Counted from the stretch's first letter, positions 1-12,239 are shown. The stretch is DNA of 64,000 nt from Berberis thunbergii (GCA_003290165.1 QNQO01000644.1:248001-312000), one strand, 5' to 3'. The notes: generated by a model not told the origin, from the sequence alone. Numbers and translations: made by a program.

Positions 1-215
1 GAGAATGTGACTCCTATATTATTTTACAAATTTAATTTTAACCATGATTGCACTCGTGAAAATGCGTTTGTGATCAGTTTGATTCTGTGGCATAGGATCC
101 CATGCAAATAAACATGCCATGAGTGTAATAGTGTAAAATTAAGAGCTTTTAGAAAGAAAAAAAAATTGTAAATTGCTTTCAATGAGCTTTAAAAACACTT
201 TCCGAAAAATGTCCT

Positions 216-419
216 TCAAAGCTTCAAATAAAACTATGTAATGTAAGCTCTTTGCTTGTAGCACCATCTCAATTGACGGAAGTCAAATCCTAGTAGTTTG
301 GTTTGAAGATAGTTATGTAAGCTTCAAATGAAACTATGTAATATCAGCTCTTTGCTTGTAACACCATTGCAATTGACAGAAGTCAAATCATAGTAATTTG
401 GTTTGAAGATAGTTATGTT
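216..419. repeat. Tandem duplication of about 100 bp
   Basis: Two adjacent copies, about 216-314 and 321-419, share the same order of words: CTTCAAAT.AAACTATGTAAT, AGCTCTTTGCTTGTA, CACCAT, CAATTGAC.GAAGTCAAATC and TTTGGTTTGAAGATAGTTAT. They differ at scattered positions. The block probably lies in a SEC10 intron, since a phase-0 exon follows at 1165. Confidence 0.75.
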
Positions 420-681
420 GATTTTGCAGTTGGAGACCTTTGTGGGCTATTTTTTTTGTTATATTTTCAAAAACACTCTCAACTTGGGTTTGTTTGACCC
501 TAAAAGGGCGTTTGTACATGTTAAAGACATATGAGGTGAAAAAAGAAAATAAGATAAAATTTTGACTTTTTAAGAAGTGGTCCCAACACTATGACAGTTG
601 GAGAATTGGCCGATATATGTGTGACGTCTTGCATAACTGATATGGGTAGCGATTTGCACCTAAAGCCGATTGGTGTGAACA

Positions 682-890
682 TAATATGCCTTTATTTATA
701 CATAGAGCTAATGTGGTGATGATTACAACTACACTAAAATATCGCTTCAGGTGTATTGCGATATGTCTCATACCAATACAGGCAACATGGACAATATGCC
801 TTTAATCGTACCCAGAGCTAGTGTGGTGATGATTACAATTGCACAAAAAATATAGCCTCAAGGTTGTCAATAGCAACAGAGGCAAGCTGT
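682..890. repeat. Imperfect direct duplication of about 110 bp
   Basis: Copies at about 682-775 and 793-890 share AATATGCCTTTA, AGAGCTA.TGTGGTGATGAT, TTACAA.T.CAC and CAGAGGCAA or CAGGCAA words. They are more diverged than the copies at 216-419. No coding meaning is seen. The rest of 1-1164 shows nothing else that I can name. Confidence 0.55.
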
Positions 891-1164
891 TGTATAATTT
901 TAAGGGCTCGGGTTTCGGAGGACAGGACAGGTGCTGCAGTTCAAGTGCAATAAATAAGTGTCCTCCATATTTATTTAGCAGACACTTTGATACAAATTCA
1001 GGTTTGGTTCTTGCAAATGCATAGTTTCTAGGGTCATGCTATAGGCCAGCTATTGCTGCATTTTTGTTTGAGCTAGATATTTGTATACTTCTTTGTCCAA
1101 TTTATTTCAATCTCAATGTGACATATGATTACATGGGTGATGCTGAGTAGTTTTGCTTATATAG

Positions 1165-3093
1165 GGGAATCGTTTGCACAAGGGGCTGCTTACCCATTGG
1201 CAGAAGTATACTTTCAACCCCAGGTAACTGTCCATTTCTCATTATCGAAGACTGCTAAATTGAATGTTTGGTCCCTGTGTTCGTTGCTCATTGAGCAAAG
1301 TAATATTTTTCCTTTCCTTGTTTCCATCTTTTAGTTGCTAGTTGCATTGTTTTGGTCCTGAAATTCTTCCTAATTTTAAGTAATGTAACAATTTTTTTGT
1401 TGCCCTCAACTGTAAAGAAACATCATAATTGGAGAACAAAAATATAAAAATAATTAGCAATTTTAGGACCTAAATTGTAAACTCCAAGACAGTTTCTGCA
1501 CCTCCATAAAGACTCATCTTGTGAATCCTTTTTGCTGGTGGTTATTTATTTTATATGGCTTCTCTGCATTCTAAATTTCCAATAATTAATTGATTAACTA
1601 GTGAAATTGTCTTTGACATGTCCCTCCTCTGAATGCCAATCATGTATACTGCGTGCGTGTGTGTTATACTGTTATCTGCAGATTATGATAAGTTTAGCAG
1701 TTTCTACTGAAGAATCAGTTGATCACTTGGGAACCTAGATACTGAAGTTGAATTCCCTAAACATTGGTGTATCTCTCTAGTAACTTAGCAGGTTGACTTG
1801 CTACAGGCTACATCCTTTCTATGCACGCAGCTTCACACCTGAGCGTCCATACACTCGGGTGCTAGCCTGTGGGCAGGCCATGCTTAGTAAAAGCCAAAAA
1901 TGACAATGAGAGGATGGAAGTTTTCTATTGTTTAGATTACATTTTGCATAAGCCAAAGGGTGTTAGTCTGATTCGGAGATCTTTGGTTATTGTGGTTAGT
2001 TCCTATATGAAGTGATTTAGTTGAATGCTAACAAGTTACATCAGTTTAACTACTGTCACGGGAGAAAGGCAGTGTGCCTTAATTCATATGACAAGGATGC
2101 TCCATTTTGAAGAATCAGCCATGTTGGATCTACATGAAAAGGGCAATCCCTGATGCATGTATTAGGCTTAAAGCTGGTGTGTCTCCATATAAGTTTCGAC
2201 AGTGAATGTTGCATGATACATCTTGCATTTCACTAAGTTGCAAAAGAAGATTACTGATTTGCCCAATAGCTTTGTAAAAAGAATGTCCAGTTTGAGAAAC
2301 GAGCCCATTTTAGATCCCTGCTTAAGTGACTTTCTCTGATGTATGCCTTTGCTTAATGGCCTGCCCTCATTATGTATAATTTTCTACATAATGATGTTGA
2401 AAGGTTACAGTCTGCACTCCAATAATATGCTGAAGTATCAAGACAATCATCAAAGAATACTGCAGAACTGTTTATATAAAGTTATAATGTATTTTTGGAT
2501 TTTAATTATTATTATGGTGTTCATACAGATGTATTTGCAGGCTTTTAAGTAACACCTTTTAGACATCTTGTACAGTTGTATTAATGTTAAGCAATTACAC
2601 ATGTAAATAAAGTCTTACAAATTAACATCTTGTTCTCTTCTGCAGTGGTGGACTGCGACTGAAGCGTGATATTACTGAATATGGGGAGTTTGTGCGTAGT
2701 TTCAATACTCCTGCAGTTGATGAGAAGTTTGAATTGTTGGGAATGTAGGTGACTGTATGCCGTTAGATTTTTTTTTCTTATTTGCGACTTGGGTCATTCA
2801 TAACTTGCCTGTTTTTTATATTTGTGTAGCCTGGCTAATGTCTTTATCGTTGCCCCTGAAAGTCTTTCAACTTTGTTTGAGGGAACCCCAAGTATCCGAA
2901 AAGATGCACAGAGGTATTGTGGATTTTGATTTTATATTTTGGATGTTCTTTTTTATCCTTCTCTGTTCAAACTTTATGTTTATAAATAATTTCTGCTGGA
3001 TTGCCATTTACCAGATTCATTCAGCTTAGAGAGGACTTCAAGTCTGCAAAACTTGCTTCCAGACTCAGCTCTTTATGGCCAAGTTCCAGTTAA
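1165..3093 (+). CDS. SEC10: Exocyst complex subunit SEC10, 3' part (last four exons)
   Basis: SEC10 is a subunit of the octameric exocyst, which tethers secretory vesicles to the plasma membrane. Four exons can be read in one continuous frame: 1165-1223, 2646-2744, 2830-2913 and 3015-3093 (stop TAA). Together they give the last 106 residues. The peptide has segments expected of the plant SEC10 C-terminus: GNRLHKGLLTHWQK, GGLRLKRD, YGEFVRSFNTPAVDEKFELLG, FIVAPESL, LFEGTPSIRKDAQRF and SLWPSS at the end. Every junction has GT..AG borders, and split codons rejoin correctly (AG|T, AT|C, AG|A). The exon at 1165 begins in phase 0, so more exons must lie upstream, outside the window; I found none in 1-1164. 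No frameshift or stop is seen, so the gene looks functional. The identification is from remembered family sequence. Confidence 0.93.
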
Positions 3094-3591
3094 ATACAGA
3101 AATGATATATAGGACGTTGAAACATGTAAGAATAATCACAAGAACAAGTAAAAGAGAGAGCATGATGTTCACTAGTAGAAGACAACATACCAGTTTCAGA
3201 GTGTAAATGAAGGATTTGAAAGTCAAGTAGTTGAAGAGAGATCAAGTTATATCTCTGAAAATTTTGGTGGCAAAAAGACACAGATTAGAAGGCTTGCTCT
3301 GTTTAAGTAAATGAAAGGATTAATTACGTAGTAGCAATAATTCAAGAGGCAATGTAATTGTGGATGGTACAAGTATGAAAAAATAAATAAAATAAATCTA
3401 ATTATCAATTTAGTACATATTCATGTGCAATTCATGGTATGGATTTACGTACCTTATTCATGGAGTTACTTCAATGATGGGTCAGGGTGGTGCTGTGGTG
3501 GCTGAATCTAGAAGAATTAAAATCGATTTAAAGAAGGTTGGTGAAGATGAGACGAGAAATCACGTGCTAGGGTTCAGAAGAAAAACTAAAT

Positions 3592-3592
3592 C

Positions 3593-3648
<56 letters not shown>

Positions 3649-3694
3649 AGTCTGAATCGAAAGAGAAAACTTATTTATTTATTTATTTATTTAT
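3592..3694. repeat. (AT)n microsatellite followed by (TTTA)n
   Basis: An uninterrupted AT dinucleotide run of about 55 bp (about 3592-3647) is followed by six TTTA units at 3671-3694. Otherwise the 3094-4030 stretch between SEC10 and the AKR2 upstream region shows no gene. Confidence 0.9.
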
Positions 3695-4031
3695 AATAAT
3701 TCAAACATACTAATACAAAAAGCTGTTGTTAAATGAAATATTCTTCATCAATAGTTCCAGCTGATGGGTGCCAAGACTATTGAAATAGTGGAGTGAAATT
3801 AATTAATGTTGTAGGCGAAAGAGGACTATCCTTTGATGCATTCCAATGGCCATCTAAAACTTATTAGGACTATTCTTATCCTTTGAAACATGTTGAGCCT
3901 TGTGATATTGGTTGGAGCACAAAAATATGGCTTCAAAGGCGAAGCTAACTTAAAACAAAACTATGGTTTTTAGAACATGTATTATTAGTGCTTACACTCT
4001 TTCATCAACGCAAGCCGTGAGTAATTCTTGC

Positions 4032-4203
4032 TGTCGAGGGTTTGGGCGAGGAAACCAGCGAGGGAAATGAGGTGGCGGGGTGGGAGCCGTTCACCTCCCT
4101 TGGGATGCGTGCGAGAAAAGTCAACACACACATCACGAGGAAATTGAACGGCTTCCACCCTCCATCTCATTTCCCTCGCTGGTTTCCTCGCCCAAACCCT
4201 CGG
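4032..4203. mobile_element. Hairpin MITE, family with TGTCGAGG-type ends
   Basis: The left arm (4035-4085) and right arm (about 4150-4202) are reverse complements over about 45 bp: CGAGGGTTTGGGCGAGGAAA at the left matches TTTCCTCGCCCAAACCCTCG at the right, and CCAGCGAGGGAAATGAG matches its complement. The short middle also holds complementary GAGCCGTTC / GAACGGCTTC words. The element has no coding capacity. A clear target duplication is not visible. A related half-copy lies at 27611 and a shorter hairpin with the same end motif at 12156. Confidence 0.65.
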
Positions 4204-4258
4204 CATTTAGAATTTCTTATTTTCAAAAAATTTTAGAGGGCTAGACTCCTAGCGCCAA

Positions 4259-4345
4259 GGAGCTTTTTGTGTGTGATTGTGTTCTATTAGAACATTATGA
4301 ACATCTCTAGGATGGGTCTGGCTTGACTCTCTGGACAAGCCGGGC
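4259..4345 (-). mobile_element. 3' fragment of a SINE family also present at 11870
   Basis: On the minus strand the block reads CTTGTCCAGAGAGTCAAGCC, then CCTAGAGATGTTCATAATG, then GAACACAATCAC. The tail of the tRNA-like element at 11870-12062 carries the same words in the same order. The 5' tRNA-like head is absent here, so this is a truncated copy. It lies just upstream of the AKR2 leader. Confidence 0.45.
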
Positions 4346-4589
4346 GGGTAACTTTTATTAGGAGTTGTTATTGTGGAAGCATAGAGATTGGTGATAAGGG
4401 TGAAGATGGGTGGGTATGGTTGGGATATAGATTTGGCCTTGGGTGTGGGACTGTGGGGGTGCGCGCGACGCAAGAGAAGGAGAGGTCAGAGGATTGAGTT
4501 TGAGGAGGCTGGCCCTTGGCCTAGACCTGGGTAAGATAGATTCATTCTCGTCTGTCTAAGTATAATTGACGGACGGAAGAGGTAAAGAG

Positions 4590-4921
4590 GAGCTAGGGTT
4601 TTCTTTCTTCTGCTTCACTTTGCTTTCAAATCAGCTGCTGTTACTGTTGCTCTTGCTGCTGTCCCTCCCTCCCTCTATTCCATTTTCCATTCCAGGTTTG
4701 CTCTCTCTCTCTCTCTATTCTTTTAGGTTTAGTTTTTAGGGGAATTTGATTGATTCGTTTGTCTTCAGATGGATCCCTCTTTCATTCTTCTGTTTTACTC
4801 TGTGACGGAGTGAAGGGAATTGAGATCGATAGATCGTCACTCTCTCTCGTTCTCTTCTGTTGTTGTTTTAATTCTTTTGAGTGTTTGATTGATTGATTGA
4901 TGCAGTTAGTTTCTCTTCTCG
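4590..4921 (+). promoter_or_regulatory. AKR2 5' leader region with CT-rich stretches
   Basis: The bases before the AKR2 start are pyrimidine-rich, with a CTCTCTCTCTCT run near 4700-4715 and repeated TTCTCTTCT words, as is common in plant 5' leaders. A possible splice donor (CCAGGTTTGCTC near 4693) could mark a leader intron, but this is not established. No convincing TATA box was assigned. Confidence 0.3.
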
Positions 4922-7900
4922 ATGGCTTCTAAGGATGACAAGCCCCTCTCTTCCGGTAAGCTCTATCTCTTGCTCTCTCTATACTTGGTCTTCTTCTTCT
5001 TCTTATACAATGATTCAATCACTGAATAGTATGCTATATATATAGTCATTATGTGTATTATTGGATTGTCTTTCTTTGCTTTCAAGACCGTCCATCCATC
5101 CCATTATTATGTTCATGTTTACACTAACTAACGATGGGATGGGATGGGATGGGATGGGATGGGATGGGATGGTATGGGAGGGATTTCTCTTGCAATCACT
5201 AATTACTAAGTCGGTGGCAAGAGGGCTTACAACACACGAACTCTTCCCGTTCCATAGTTATAGTTAGTCAGTTCAAATCAAATCTATTTAGGGGATGTGA
5301 TGGGATGGATTTTTATTCTCTGCTCTGCTTTGTATTTTGCCCATCCATGTCCAATAATGCCCAATTCTCTATACATGTTTCCTCTTATTACTATTGGGAT
5401 CCTCACTTTACCTGACACAACAATTATTCACTCACAAACAATCTGACTCAGTGAGACACTACTCTACCAACACCTCTATACATATTATTCATTGTCCCCC
5501 GCCCCCCCCCCCTCTCTTTATTAACATGCTTACTAAAATCCAATTTTTGTTAGAATCATTATTGTAAGCAACTTCACTTCACTTTTTGCAGTGTTTTTGT
5601 TTGTGCTTACCACTTCTTTTCATGGAGTAGTTTCATTGTTCTGGGTATATTTGATAATTGTTTCTCATACAATGTTTCTAAAAGAGAAAACAGTGAGCAC
5701 AGGTTCCAACACCGAAACATCTTCTGTTGAGGCACAACCAAGGCAAACCGGCACTGCTCCTGACCCTGGAGCCGCATTTCCTGCTTTCGACTTTTCTGCA
5801 ATGTCTGGACTACTTAACGTATTCCCTCATCCTCAAACCCTATTTGATTTCACATATTTCATTGCAATTCTTTTTTATTTCTCATAATAAAGTTGACCAT
5901 ATTTGCATTAACATTCTTGTTGTATTCATCTTACCCTGAATTTATTTGTTCTGACTCATTACATTGTACATTGTAGTCCAAAACATATAAAGTGTGTTAC
6001 TTAATATGTTTTTTGTATTGTCAGAGTTTTTTTATTTGCTTTGCTATCATGAAAGAAATTATCATATTTTTGTGCTACTTAACATGTGCATTTCGTATGT
6101 TAGTTTAATCCCTGAGTAATCTCTTCTCGCTAGTAGAACATTACGATTTTTGAATAAATCATTTGAATAAACCCTTGGCCGAGTAATTGGCAATTTTTGG
6201 GTGATTTACCGATTAATCACGATTAGTTGGTTTAAAACTCCTCGATTAATCGGTCAATGACAATGTATTAGAAATAAATGAAAAACAAGATTCTAAGTTT
6301 TTTCCCCCTAACCTCATCAATACCTACTCTTAAGATGTGTTATTAATTCAGCGATTAATCACTTATCGGTGGGGGGATGGGGTTGACCGATACGAATTGG
6401 GTATTTAGTTGTTTGGCTTAGTGGTCACCTATTAATAAGCGAAAATTCGTTGAGTCACCGATAAATCACTGATTAGTTGGGAAGAAATTTGTGAGTCACC
6501 GATAAATCGACCCATCCAACTGGAGCAGTGGCGGGTGGTATCACTAGGTCACAGAGTCGAACCCAGCCGGCGGCATCTGAGGTGGGAGGGATTAATCTCA
6601 CATTGCTCTTTAACCGATTAGGGTTCGATTAATGATTTAACTATATAGATTGGTTAAACTTAAGGCAGAGAAATATAAGGGTAATGGAATAAACCACCGA
6701 CAAATACACATAACAAACATATAGCTTAAACAAGACGAACATAACAAAAGAACAAAAGTTGAAACAGTCTAGCCCAAGATGCTTTAGTCAGTTGATCCCG
6801 TTGATTTATTTACAACCCTCATTCATATGAAGTATCATTTATACAATTCGTATTTGCACTAAACACATTTCTATCCACTTGTAAGTGCCTACCTGTTCGA
6901 GATACTAAAAAAATAACTCTTGGAGTGTTGGTTGAGAGTCCTAGGTTTAACTCATTTCTTTATGTTTAATAACAAACTCACAACCAGAGATCCAAAAAAC
7001 TTATGCATTGAAGCCATGCAAGCCCCCTCTTATGTGGTTCAGGATGCCATTCCAACAATATCTTCAGGTTACCAGAAGTGATGTGGATTATTCAAGAATC
7101 GAAGTCGATTTGCTTTAAAAAAGATATCAATGAACTTCTATGAAATGGTCACTGGATGCTACACGCAGGCGATCCTACAGTAAACCTTGATGTTTTCTGC
7201 CTTTCCATTTGAGGTCAGTCCCTCAGAGAGTAGTGGGAATCCCACGCGAAAGCAATAAAGTTTTGCATTTGCTAACGTCATTACTTTCTCAATGATGTGA
7301 GACCAAAGAAGAGGGAACTGGAAAAGGGGTTTAATTTAATGGATGCAATCTTACAAGAAAGTTTGGCTGTTGAGAAAAATCAAAGACATTTATTTTAGAA
7401 ACAAAATGTAGAATCCTTGAGAAAACAATAAAAAGCCAACCAAAAGGTTAAACTGAGATGATAAATGTGAATTGACCTTAAGGGGATTGATATTTTTCAC
7501 AGGATGTTAAATTATAAAAGACGATGAATTGCATGTGTAGATTGAATTGGAAAAGGGATGATTGTTTGATGACATTTTTAGTTTGTTTATTGCTCAATGT
7601 AACCCAATTTGTAGGGCTGCTCATCCTTTTTAACAGGTGCCACTTGGTTCGTAGGTCATCTTGTCTATTTTATCAAGCTATGCAGATATAGTTTTCTTTT
7701 TTAATCAGTTTGTTTGTTAATAACTATGTTAAGGTTGACAAGGCAATTTTATAATTTGAATTTCTTTGTTTCTGTCATTGCATGGTGTAGATTAAATTCT
7801 TCCTATCATGTTGTAGATCAGCTTTACATTGTTTTAAATTGTGATTAATTTTGTCAGTCATGATTTGTAGTTTGTGCCATTATGATTAACGTATTTCTCT

Positions 7901-10531
7901 GAGTTATCATATTCGAAAATATAGGATCCCAGTATAAAGGAATTAGCTGAGCAGATAGCAAAAGATCCCGCATTCAATCAGATGGCTGAGCAGCTTCAAA
8001 AGAGTGTTCAAAGTTCAAATGATGATGGCATACCTATGCTCGATACAAATCAATACTACTCTACCATGCAACAAGTTATGCAAAATCCTCAATTCATGAC
8101 TATGGCCGAGCGCCTTGGTAATGCGTTGATTCAGGTATGATCTGCTTTACATTTTTCAGTCGTTTGATGTAATATGTTCTAAAGAGTAATGCACAGTTTA
8201 ATTAATTGTTGCTATAGGATCCAGCTACATCAAGCATGCTGGAGAATTTGACTAATCCACTGCGTAAGGAGGAGCTTGATGAACGAATGGCACAAATCAA
8301 AGAGGACCCATCCTTGAAACCTATATTGGATGAGATCGAGAGTGGCGGTCCTGCTGCCATGATGAGGTGAGGAAATTTAAAATTTGATTGTTTTGTGGTT
8401 GCTTGACATGTCCAAGGTTTGCTTTTGAACATAGTTCTGGGCTAGAAAAGCCTTGTTCTTGAATGAACTGTGCATTTCTAGTACAGTGCTCATATGGACC
8501 ATTGAGTCACACAAGGGATGCATCTGTCTAATGGAGGTCTATGCCATTTGATCCGAGTTTTCCAATAGATTTTCCAAAATATCATGTGTAAATAAGATGA
8601 CAAATGGGAAGGATAAGAGATGCTACATTTTCCTACATTGAGTTTAACCCACTATGTAATCGTTGTACTAGGCAGTATAAGAATTAACTAATTAAGTACA
8701 TGCCATATTACTTTACGGTGGACACAAATTATTGACAAATTTCGGGAGCACACTGTTACCTTCACCAACTAGTTTCCTTACATCAATCGGTACTAATTAA
8801 ATTAAATTAATTTGTTGATTTGATATAGGTATTGGAATGATCCTGAGGTTCTACAAAAGTTAGGCCAGGCTATGGGCCTTGGGGCATCAGGAGAAGCTGC
8901 CAGTTCGACCGAACTTTCAGGACCAGATGAACCAGATGATGAACCAGGGAATGAGGATGAGTCGATTGTGCATCACACTGCTAGTGTTGGTGATGTCGAG
9001 GTACTTAAAAAAAGCTCAAGGCTTCTCCATGTTGTCCCTGTGTGTCAAAATAGCCTGTCCCGTATCTATTATGAAATATGTATTTCCCGTGGGAAAAAAA
9101 GTATACATTGTTGGGTGACTCTAAATCTCTTGCCTTTGAACGTCACTTTGATTTATGATCCTTCGATGCCTCACTCCACTCTTCACATTTCAGAATTCTG
9201 CAGTACCTTTTTTTTCCTCCTGACTATTCTTCCTCGGTTGATTGTCCACTTCTTTAGCAACAAGATTTAGGAACTAAGAAGAAAGTGAGATGCTACATCT
9301 TTTCCCCATTAAAAAAAAAAGCCGATTAATTTGGGGAGGTGAAAAATAATTGATTGGTGAGTAGTCACCGCGTGACTTATAGAAGTATATAAGTTTGACT
9401 TCATGCAGATCAGTGAACACGATCAACAAGTAGTTTTCAATTTAATAGAATAAGCCAAGCGAAAATTTTACCTTAGATGTCCTTGCTGAAGCTGTGATCA
9501 GGGTTTTGCTGTGTTCCACAGCATTTTCAACTTACAGGCTCTTTTGAAGAAAGCTTCTCTGTAAATAGTTTCCTGCAGTTGAATTTCATTGCAATTTTTG
9601 CAGTCTTCCAGCGTTAAGGGAATGTGCCAGAATTGTTGGCACTGAGCATTTGTTCTCCTTCCACTATACAATCACACATGTTTCCCTTCTGCTTATGAAT
9701 TTTACTTGATTATGAGCTACACCTAGTGTTTGTATTTTCATTTTATTGTGTCAGTGTTATATAAGTTCGCCATTTGAAGCTTATCAGTTATGTTACTGCA
9801 ATAGGGTTTGAAGACTGCACTTGCATCTGGGGCTGATAAAGACGAAGAGGATTCAGAGGGGAGAACAGCGTTGCATTTCGCATGTGGATATGGTGAGGTA
9901 GGATGATCCTGTACGCGTTCGTAATAGACATGCTATTTTTAAAGTTTCTTTCTGTAATTCTTTCAGCCCAATAAATAATGTATATTTTTATTTTGAATTC
10001 ACTATATAAGAGGAAAATGCACTCTTTTTGTTTCTCTATTAATTATTTAGAGATGTGAGCCAAAAAAAAGATCTTAGAACTGGATTGCCCATCTCTTCTC
10101 TCTTTCCTGACAATATTGTAGCAGCCTTTGAATAAACAAGCAGAATTTCCTCGAGCAATATTTTTTAGGGCTTCAAAGAAACAAAACTAAAACAATCTTG
10201 CTCATTCTAGGTAAAATGTGCTCAAGTCCTCCTTGAAGCTGGAGCGGCAGTTGATGCATTGGATAAAAATAAAAACACTGCCCTTCATTATGCCGCTGGC
10301 TATGGAAGGAAAGAGTGTGTAGCACTTCTGTTGGAAAACGGTGCTGCCGTGTAAGTCAATATTTCTCACACTAACTTAGGGTTGCCTTTACCATACAGTT
10401 CCATGCTCAGATATTCTTTCACTTTCTGCAGCACTCTCCAGAACTTGGATGGAAAGACGCCCATTGATGTTGCCAAGCTGAACAACCAGCAGGAGGTACT
10501 GAAACTGCTTGAAAAGGATGCATTTGTATGA
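4922..10531 (+). CDS. AKR2: Ankyrin repeat protein AKR2-type (chloroplast outer-envelope protein targeting factor)
   Basis: AKR2 is a cytosolic chaperone-like factor that binds newly made chloroplast outer-envelope and some peroxisomal membrane proteins. Eight exons join in frame: 4922-4955, 5685-5818, 7925-8134, 8218-8366, 8829-9000, 9805-9897, 10211-10350 and 10432-10531 (stop TGA). They predict 343 aa; from memory Arabidopsis AKR2A is about 342 aa. The N-terminus ([11 protein letters not shown]) and an acidic, Ser-rich linker are followed by [10 protein letters not shown], the conserved [20 protein letters not shown] block and the Sti1-like repeat with [20 protein letters not shown] and [16 protein letters not shown]. 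Ankyrin repeats follow ([45 protein letters not shown]), ending LLEKDAFV. The start of exon 2 is uncertain: acceptors at 5693 and 5702 also keep the frame. I chose 5685 because it gives the expected EKTVS linker. The gene looks intact. Confidence 0.95.
5133..5173. repeat. (GATGG)n microsatellite in AKR2 intron 1
   Basis: Seven to eight head-to-tail copies of a GGGAT/GATGG pentamer lie in the first intron of AKR2 (4956-5684). The unit recurs once in degenerate form near 5295 (GTGATGGGATGG). Confidence 0.9.
5819..7924 (+). other. AKR2 intron 2, long, with GATTAATC-rich segment
   Basis: This 2.1-kb intron holds no exon that I recognise. Between 6180 and 6670 the words GATTAATC, CGATTAATC and ACCGATAAATC recur many times on both strands, next to a GGTCACAGAGTCGAACCCAG segment. 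It looks like an old repeat insertion, but I cannot assign a family. Confidence 0.4.
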
Positions 10532-10950
10532 GAAGGTAATATTGAAGGTCTGCCCTGTGCATCCTAATAAATTGAAGAGGAAAAAATCATGGATGTATTT
10601 ATTCATGGGTGGGGAGTTCATGCGTTTTTTTGGTGGGGGTGGTGATGGTCTGACTGAATGATCCAATTCTTATTTGCATGGACAGGTGCTCTGCAGAGCT
10701 TTCAGCGTATGTGGGAAGGGAGAAACGTGCGGCAGTCACTAACTTTTGATCAACATATAGTTAGGTGATTGTGGCGTAGAATGGTTTGCGCCTGTTGGCT
10801 ATCTTCTGTTTGCTGCTTTCATGTATTATTACGTTAGATTGGTCTTTTGCAACCTATGATACTGGGCGTTTATTGGTGTAATCAATTTGTTGACATTAAG
10901 ATGGCTCCTTTTGTGTCATTACATGCTGGATTATAGATAAATAAAAAGAT
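10532..10950 (+). other. AKR2 3' UTR with a probable UTR intron and poly(A) signal
   Basis: Immediately after the stop a GAAG|GTAATATT donor (about 10535) and a GGACAG|GTGCTC acceptor (about 10685) suggest a 3'-UTR intron. An AATAAA hexamer sits near 10940, about 400 bp after the stop. Both are inferred from motifs only. Confidence 0.4.
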
Positions 10951-11869
10951 TTCCTTGGATGAATTTAGCTAAATAATAATTGTGTGGCTTTGATTGAAAT
11001 GCTCAGATCTCTATGTCATCAACTTGTATTCTGTGATTAAGCAATTAGAATCTTAGTGTTTGGTAGAGCGAGGTTCAGCATGTGAAGTTATAGCCTCATT
11101 CTATACCAAAAGTATGATTTGACTACAGTAATCAAGTGCATGTGAGAATGTTTTGACTACAATAATCAAGTGCATGTGAGATATTGGCTGCTAAAATGGC
11201 CGCCTCAAATTGCACCTTGGGTATAAGGCCCCAGTTTTTCTGATAGGGAGAGGCTTCTATAGTTTGAAGTTTAGAATGATTCCAGATTTCCAAATGGGGT
11301 ACAAGAAACATATGATAGGTTTACCTGCTCATTTGTGAATTGGGAATTCTGTATTTTGTAACTGATACTTGTTAATGAAAAGACCAATGAAAGTGAAGAT
11401 ATTTGCAAATTTGTTGTTTAAGCTATATTTATCTAAACCTTACTCAGTAATTTCATTTGTGGATGTGGAGCATCTCCGATAGTAATTTCATTTCTTTGGG
11501 TTGCTACTTGCCCGCCCCAGGCAGTCAACCCAGGCCAGCTAGAATTACTCGATAACAGAAAACTCATTCAATAGTACAACATTCACTCTCAAATGCCCAT
11601 CGTACAGGTATTTTCTCTACCCTCCTACAAAGAATGCGGAATGGGTTTTGAGAATTTTTTTTTTAAAAGATAAAAATATTTATTTTTATTTATAGTCGTA
11701 TATTTATAATCAAAAGTTATTTCTTCTTATTCTCTCACTTTTACGTTAAAGGAATGCCTATTGGTGGTGTCAAAATCTCTCTATGCGAATGCTACGTAGA
11801 CAAAAATTATTATAAACAATTTTAAGAATGAGAGAGATAGAGCCATTAGAGCCAGGACAGCTACAAGAG

Positions 11870-12062
11870 TCGTTGTTCATGTGATTGTGTTCGATTGGGT
11901 CATTATGAGCATCTCTAGAATAATGAATGGTTTTGGGCTTGACAAGGCAAACAGGGTTTTTACAGGATCTCAGAACCCATAAATATGCTGCAAGCAGGAT
12001 TTGAACCTATGACCTAGTAGTACCATCCGTCAAGCTCTAACCGTTGAGCTGTCATGTCATTG
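11870..12062 (-). mobile_element. tRNA-derived SINE
   Basis: On the minus strand the head reads GACAGCTCAACGGTTAGAG (A-box-like, around 12052-12035), and about 35 bp later GGTTCAAATCC (near-perfect B box, around 12007-11996). Spacing and order match an internal RNA polymerase III promoter. The sequence does not fold as a full tRNA and runs on into a non-tRNA body ending ..CTAGAGATGCTCATAATG.. near 11880. The body matches the fragment at 4259-4345, which argues for a dispersed SINE rather than a tRNA gene. Exact ends and target duplications were not resolved. Confidence 0.6.
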
Positions 12063-12155
12063 GCAATTAGGATCTGACTTACCTGAACTAGCTCTCTAGA
12101 AAAGGAGATTATCCATCCAATTTTGATTTGTTTAATTAATCGTTTTTTTTCTAAG

Positions 12156-12239
12156 TGTCAAGGAAATGGGCGAAGAAGATGGGTGTCGAGATGCGTACTA
12201 TCGCATATTACCACCCATCCCTCGCCCATTTCCTCGACA
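12156..12239. mobile_element. Short hairpin MITE (about 84 bp)
   Basis: The ends are inverted repeats: TGTCAAGGAAATGGGCGA at 12156 and TCGCCCATTTCCTCGACA ending at 12239. GATGGGTG pairs with CACCCATC inside, leaving a short loop around TACTATCGCATA. The TGTCGAGGAA.TGGGCGAGG end motif is shared with the half-element at 27611 and resembles that at 4035. Confidence 0.65.

Noticed and set aside
3423..3713. 96-codon ORF with IYIYIYIY run
   Set aside because: The frame is carried through an (AT)n microsatellite and has no protein character elsewhere.
4249..4473. Minus-strand ORF starting MRRAHPHSPTPK
   Set aside because: It overlaps the SINE tail fragment, has no homologue that I recognise, and ends in repeat sequence.
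5591..5690. Hydrophobic N-terminal extension in frame with AKR2 exon 2
   Set aside because: It is pyrimidine-rich intron sequence. Including it would give a protein about 31 residues longer than the family length, so the later acceptor was preferred.
11995..12055. Possible tRNA gene on the minus strand
   Set aside because: A- and B-box words are present, but acceptor and anticodon stems do not form. The tail is shared with another copy, so a SINE is a better reading.
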